From Deltaproteobacteria bacterium (lineage in GTDB: Bacteria; Desulfobacterota; Desulfuromonadia; Desulfuromonadales; Geopsychrobacteraceae), in contig JAJRRT010000066.1 in assembly GCA_024279255.1 (NCBI GenBank), positions 1 to 64,000 on the forward strand: a DNA stretch of 64,000 bases, given 5' to 3'. Position numbers and translations under genes: made by a program. Below the pieces are notes generated by a model. That model saw nothing but the letters and a program-made list of their open reading frames with translations, was not told the DNA's origin and searched no databases. Below, in pieces: positions 60,849 to 64,000 of the stretch; positions within the stretch are counted from its first letter, which is position 1, and every line of letters starts with the position of its first letter.

Positions 60849-62459
60849 TTGAATAAAACGACCAAACAACCAGGCGACGTTATTCGCATCCTCGATCATG
60901 AGGAGCTGCCAGCAAGCGTGCGCGATCTCCCCCAGGGGGATAATCCGCTGGCCGATGGTGTGCTGATGCGGCACCAGCGTCAGTGGATCAAGCTGATTCA
61001 CGAAGAAGACCTGTGTATCGCCGAAAAAGGCCGCCGGACCGGGATCACCTACGCCACCGCGCTGGACGATGCCATCACCGCATCCACCTCGAAGAGAGCT
61101 GGCGGCGACAACATCTACTACGTCGGCGACACCAAGGAGAAGGGTCTCGAATTCATCGGCTACTGCGCCCACATGGCCAAGGTTATGGCCAGCGCCATGG
61201 CCGACAACTGGAACGGTATCGAAGTCTTTCTGTTCGAGGATCAACAAGACGATGGAAGCAGCAAGCACATCACCAGCTATCGCATCCGCTTCGCTTCCGG
61301 GTTTCAGATCGTCGCCCTGTCGAGCAACCCGGCCAACATTCGCGGACTACAGGGCATCGTCAATATCGACGAAGCGGCCTTCCATAAAGATGTTCAGGGT
61401 GTGATCGACTCGGCCGTAGCGCTGCTGATCTGGGGCGGCAAAATCCGCATTATCAGCACGCACAACACCGATAAAAGCCCCTTTAATCAGTTAATTAAAG
61501 ACAGCCGGGCCGGACTCTTTCCGTTCAAAGTTTTACGGGTCACCTTTGACGATGCTGTCAATAACGGCCTCTTCGAGCGGGTCTGCCTGGTGCGCGGCTG
61601 GGCAGCAACCCCCGAAGCCAAGCAAGCCTGGTACGACAAAATCCGCAGGGCCTACGGCACCAACACAGCAGCGATGAAGGAAGAGCTTGACGCCATCCCT
61701 CGTGAAGGCAGCGGCGTGGCGATCCCCAGCATCTATATCGAGCAGTGCATGCACGAACCCCGGCCGGTTCTGCGGCTGGCACTCGAAAAAGAGTTCGTCC
61801 TGCGTAGCACCAGCTACCGCGAAAGCTACGCCGACGATTGGATTCGCAATCACCTGGCTCCGCTGTGCGAACAGCTCAACCCAAAACTTGAGCATGTATT
61901 CGGTAGTGACTACGCCCGCCACGCCGACTTCGCTGTCTTCGGACCTGGAGCGATCCAGCAGGATCTGGTCCGCAAAGTGCCCTTCCTGGTCGAGATGCAC
62001 AACGTCCCGACCAAGCAGCAAGAGCAGATCCTCTGGTACATGATTCGTCATCTGCCGTGCTTCCGCTGTGGGGCGATGGACGCCACCGGCAACGGCCAGG
62101 CCCTGGCCGAATATACCGCCGATGAGTTCGGTCACGATCTCATTCATCAGGTCACTCTCAGCGAGGCTTGGTACCGCGACAACATGGGCAGCTTCGAAGA
62201 CGCCTGGCGCGATCGCATGCTCGATGTTCCAAAAGATGCCGACGTGCTCAACGACATGCGAATGCTGGAGAGGATCAACGGCATCATCAAACTGCCGCAT
62301 CTCACGCAAAAAGACACCAAAAACAGCAAGCTCAAACGGCACGGCGATAGCGCCATCACTCTAGCCCTGCTCTGGTTCGCCAGTCAGCAGGACATGCTCG
62401 ACACAACCATCCTCTCCGGTGGAGTTCGAGAAACCTCCACCATGTTCCAGGGATATTGA
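60849..62459 (+). CDS. Large terminase subunit, Mu gp28-like
   Basis: 536 residues. The ATPase core has AEKGRRTGITYATALDDAI (about 57-75, Walker A position), Walker B GIVNIDEAAFH near 170, and a nuclease domain starting around FGSDYARHADFAVFG near 350. It cuts and packages phage DNA with host flanks. The start is a TTG directly after the gp27-like stop; start choice rests on that spacing. Confidence 0.92.
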   Translation: MNKTTKQPGDVIRILDHEELPASVRDLPQGDNPLADGVLMRHQRQWIKLIHEEDLCIAEKGRRTGITYATALDDAITASTSKRAGGDNIYYVGDTKEKGLEFIGYCAHMAKVMASAMADNWNGIEVFLFEDQQDDGSSKHITSYRIRFASGFQIVALSSNPANIRGLQGIVNIDEAAFHKDVQGVIDSAVALLIWGGKIRIISTHNTDKSPFNQLIKDSRAGLFPFKVLRVTFDDAVNNGLFERVCLVRGWAATPEAKQAWYDKIRRAYGTNTAAMKEELDAIPREGSGVAIPSIYIEQCMHEPRPVLRLALEKEFVLRSTSYRESYADDWIRNHLAPLCEQLNPKLEHVFGSDYARHADFAVFGPGAIQQDLVRKVPFLVEMHNVPTKQQEQILWYMIRHLPCFRCGAMDATGNGQALAEYTADEFGHDLIHQVTLSEAWYRDNMGSFEDAWRDRMLDVPKDADVLNDMRMLERINGIIKLPHLTQKDTKNSKLKRHGDSAITLALLWFASQQDMLDTTILSGGVRETSTMFQGY

Positions 62460-62461
62460 TT

Positions 62462-64000
62462 ATGACTGATGGCATCTGGACCGGACCCAATCAATTTCAA
62501 AGCTTTGGCGAGACTGTCGATCGCGCAGCCTTAAGCGAAGAGATCGCCAGCCGCAGCGCCGCCTGGGACTGGAGCGGTCTGCTCGGCCTGCTCCCCGATC
62601 CAGATCCGGTATTGCAATCCCTCGGTGATGGCGTCGAGGTGTTAGAACGCCTCACCGCCGATGGTCATCTATGCAGCGTCATCCAGACCCGCCAGCTCGG
62701 CACCCTCAAGAAAGAATTCGCGTTCCAGCCCTACAGCCTCATGGGTGAAAAGCCCTCCCCGGCCGCCGTCAAACTGAGCAATCAACTGGCCGAAGATCTG
62801 GAACGGGTCGATCTCTACTCTCTTGTCTCCGGCATTCTCGATGCGCCGCTCTATGGCCTGACCCCGATCGAAATCAAGTGGCAACCCGGCAAAGGTCGGG
62901 CGCAGATCAAAGACCTCGAAGTAAAACCGGCGCGCTGGTTCGGCTTCAACGAGGAGAACGAATCGCGCTTTATCAGCACCAATAACCCCTGGGACGGTGA
63001 AGAACTGCCTTTCGGCAAGTTCGTCTTTGCCCGGCATTTTCCGACCTATGACAACCCTTATGGCCTGCGCCTGCTCAGTCGATGCTTCTGGCCGACCGTC
63101 TTTAAAAAAGGCGGCTACAAGTTCTGGGTCACCCTGGCAGAAAAATATGGCATGCCGTTCCTGGTCGGTCAGTACGCCAAGGGAACCAGCCCGCTTGAAC
63201 AGCAAACCATGCTCAGCAACCTCGGCAAGATGGTACGCGATGCGGTAGCGGTCATCCCCCAGGGTGGCTCGGTCGAAATCCTCGAATCGAAAGGCAGCGG
63301 CAAGGTCGAGATCCATGCTGGCTTGATCAACGAGATGAATGGCGAGATGAGTAAGGTCATCATGGGCCAGACTCTCACCGCCGATGTCAGTGACAAGGGC
63401 GGAAGTTACGCCGCTGGCAAGGTGCACGAAGGTGTGCTTGGCGATTATCGCGCCGCTGATCAAAAGCTGGTCAAAACCGCCATGGAAGAGATCGCCTGGA
63501 TCTATGGCCAGGTCAACGCACCCGGTGTACCGACACCAAAATTCACTTGGCACGAAGAAGACGACCCTAAGATTGAATTTTCAGAACGGGACAAAAACCT
63601 TAACGAAGGTGGCGTCAGGCTGACCAAGAGCTACTACAAGCGGACCTACAACTTACAAGATGGTGATTTTGAACTGTCAACGCCGCCCAGGCAGCCAGAA
63701 GAAACAGAGTTTGCCGAAGCGGCCGCCAAACCGGAGACCACCGACCTCATCGCCGCCAGGCTCGGCCTCGAACAACAAGCCGCCGTCGACGCCGCCGCCG
63801 ACGCCTACAGCAACGAAGAGCTGCAGCAGCAGATCGAGCCGATCCTGCAACCGATCATCGACCTGCTCAATCAGGGCGAAAGTTATGAAGCGATCTTGGA
63901 GTCGCTCTCAAACGCCGATCCGCTACTCGATACCAAGCAACTCGAAGACCTGTTGACCCGCGCTATCTTCGCCGCCGAAATGTTCGCCAGGCTAACCGCC
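62462..64000 (+). CDS. Portal protein, Mu gp29-like (DUF935), cut by window end
   Basis: At least 513 codons, open to base 64000. Residues 1-400 match the DUF935 portal family: PYSLMGEKPSPAAVKLSNQL near 85, AEKYGMPFLVGQYAKGT near 225, TADVSDKGGSYAAGKVHEG near 305. The ATG at 62462 is two bases after the terminase stop. The C-terminal part (from about 410) is helical and Gln/Glu/Ala-rich. The gene is incomplete here, so its end and total length are unknown. Confidence 0.92.
   Translation, partial: MTDGIWTGPNQFQSFGETVDRAALSEEIASRSAAWDWSGLLGLLPDPDPVLQSLGDGVEVLERLTADGHLCSVIQTRQLGTLKKEFAFQPYSLMGEKPSPAAVKLSNQLAEDLERVDLYSLVSGILDAPLYGLTPIEIKWQPGKGRAQIKDLEVKPARWFGFNEENESRFISTNNPWDGEELPFGKFVFARHFPTYDNPYGLRLLSRCFWPTVFKKGGYKFWVTLAEKYGMPFLVGQYAKGTSPLEQQTMLSNLGKMVRDAVAVIPQGGSVEILESKGSGKVEIHAGLINEMNGEMSKVIMGQTLTADVSDKGGSYAAGKVHEGVLGDYRAADQKLVKTAMEEIAWIYGQVNAPGVPTPKFTWHEEDDPKIEFSERDKNLNEGGVRLTKSYYKRTYNLQDGDFELSTPPRQPEETEFAEAAAKPETTDLIAARLGLEQQAAVDAAADAYSNEELQQQIEPILQPIIDLLNQGESYEAILESLSNADPLLDTKQLEDLLTRAIFAAEMFARLTA

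Larger units (their letters stand above)
43494..64000 (+). mobile_element. Mu-like transposable prophage (left part, right end outside window)
   Basis: Gene order matches Mu-like phages: leftward repressor, operator, Ner-like regulator, DDE transposase (MuA), AAA+ protein (MuB), early accessory genes, DUF3164, GemA, Mor, lysis genes, then gp27-, gp28- and gp29-like head genes. The left boundary is at or before 43494; it may lie as far left as the repeat at 41484-41696. No integrase or att duplication is expected for this class. The element continues past 64000. Confidence 0.9.

Overview
The window looks like a Gram-negative chromosome of Desulfuromonadales type (Desulfobacterota/deltaproteobacterial). 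This is inferred from the gene mix: liv ABC genes, MlaA and Pqi envelope transport, stand-alone receivers with HD-GYP and NarX/NarL-type signalling, and a partner-switching module. The genus cannot be told from sequence alone. About two thirds of the window is ordinary chromosome; the right third is a Mu-like transposable prophage that runs off the right edge.

Chromosome. 1-3.4 kb: livHMGF, without its binding protein. 3.4-8.8 kb: universal stress protein, ketoglutarate-semialdehyde-type aldehyde dehydrogenase, enoyl-CoA hydratase family protein and two small envelope proteins. 8.8-19.2 kb: a minus-strand run of glutamate-synthase-like FMN protein, MlaA, a secreted hydrolase, a K+-channel protein and a three-part RND efflux system. 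19.5-28.7 kb: a plus-strand run with split pqiA, pqiB and pqiC, then an RsbW-like kinase, a STAS protein, a secreted trypsin-like protease, an RsbU-like phosphatase and a sensor-AlbA fusion. 28.7-35.5 kb: outer-membrane and secreted proteins and an MscS-type channel split by a frameshift. 35.5-41.1 kb: two near-duplicate stand-alone receivers, an HD-GYP protein and a histidine kinase/LuxR-type regulator pair. Four minus-strand genes or operons in this part (efflux, DUF3313-like lipoprotein, both receivers) share a conserved promoter block of about 50 bp, which suggests one regulon.

Prophage. From about 43.5 kb (its exact left end is unresolved, possibly 41.5-43.5 kb): leftward repressor, a four-site operator, a Ner-like regulator, MuA and MuB homologues, early accessory genes, DUF3164, GemA and Mor. 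After a 6 kb insert follow the amidase/lysis genes, a zinc-finger protein, and gp27-, gp28- and gp29-like head genes; gp29 is cut by the window end.

The most unusual feature is the insert between mor and the lysis genes (about 51.45-57.54 kb). It is built like an integron cassette array with no integrase in the window. Single ORFs begin 23-35 nt after GTTRRRY-like junctions, and their stops are followed by attC-like sites of about 115 bp. For three cassettes the 7-mer after the stop is the reverse complement, exact or with one mismatch, of that cassette's own 5' junction. The cargo is a small unknown protein, a SIR2-like (DUF4917-type) protein, a 50-residue protein, a multi-pass membrane protein and a 1012-residue calcineurin-like phosphoesterase joined to a degenerate STAND-like NTPase. 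This looks like a cluster of attC sites without integrase carried by a Mu-like phage, with probable anti-phage or phage-competition cargo. The defence role is inference.
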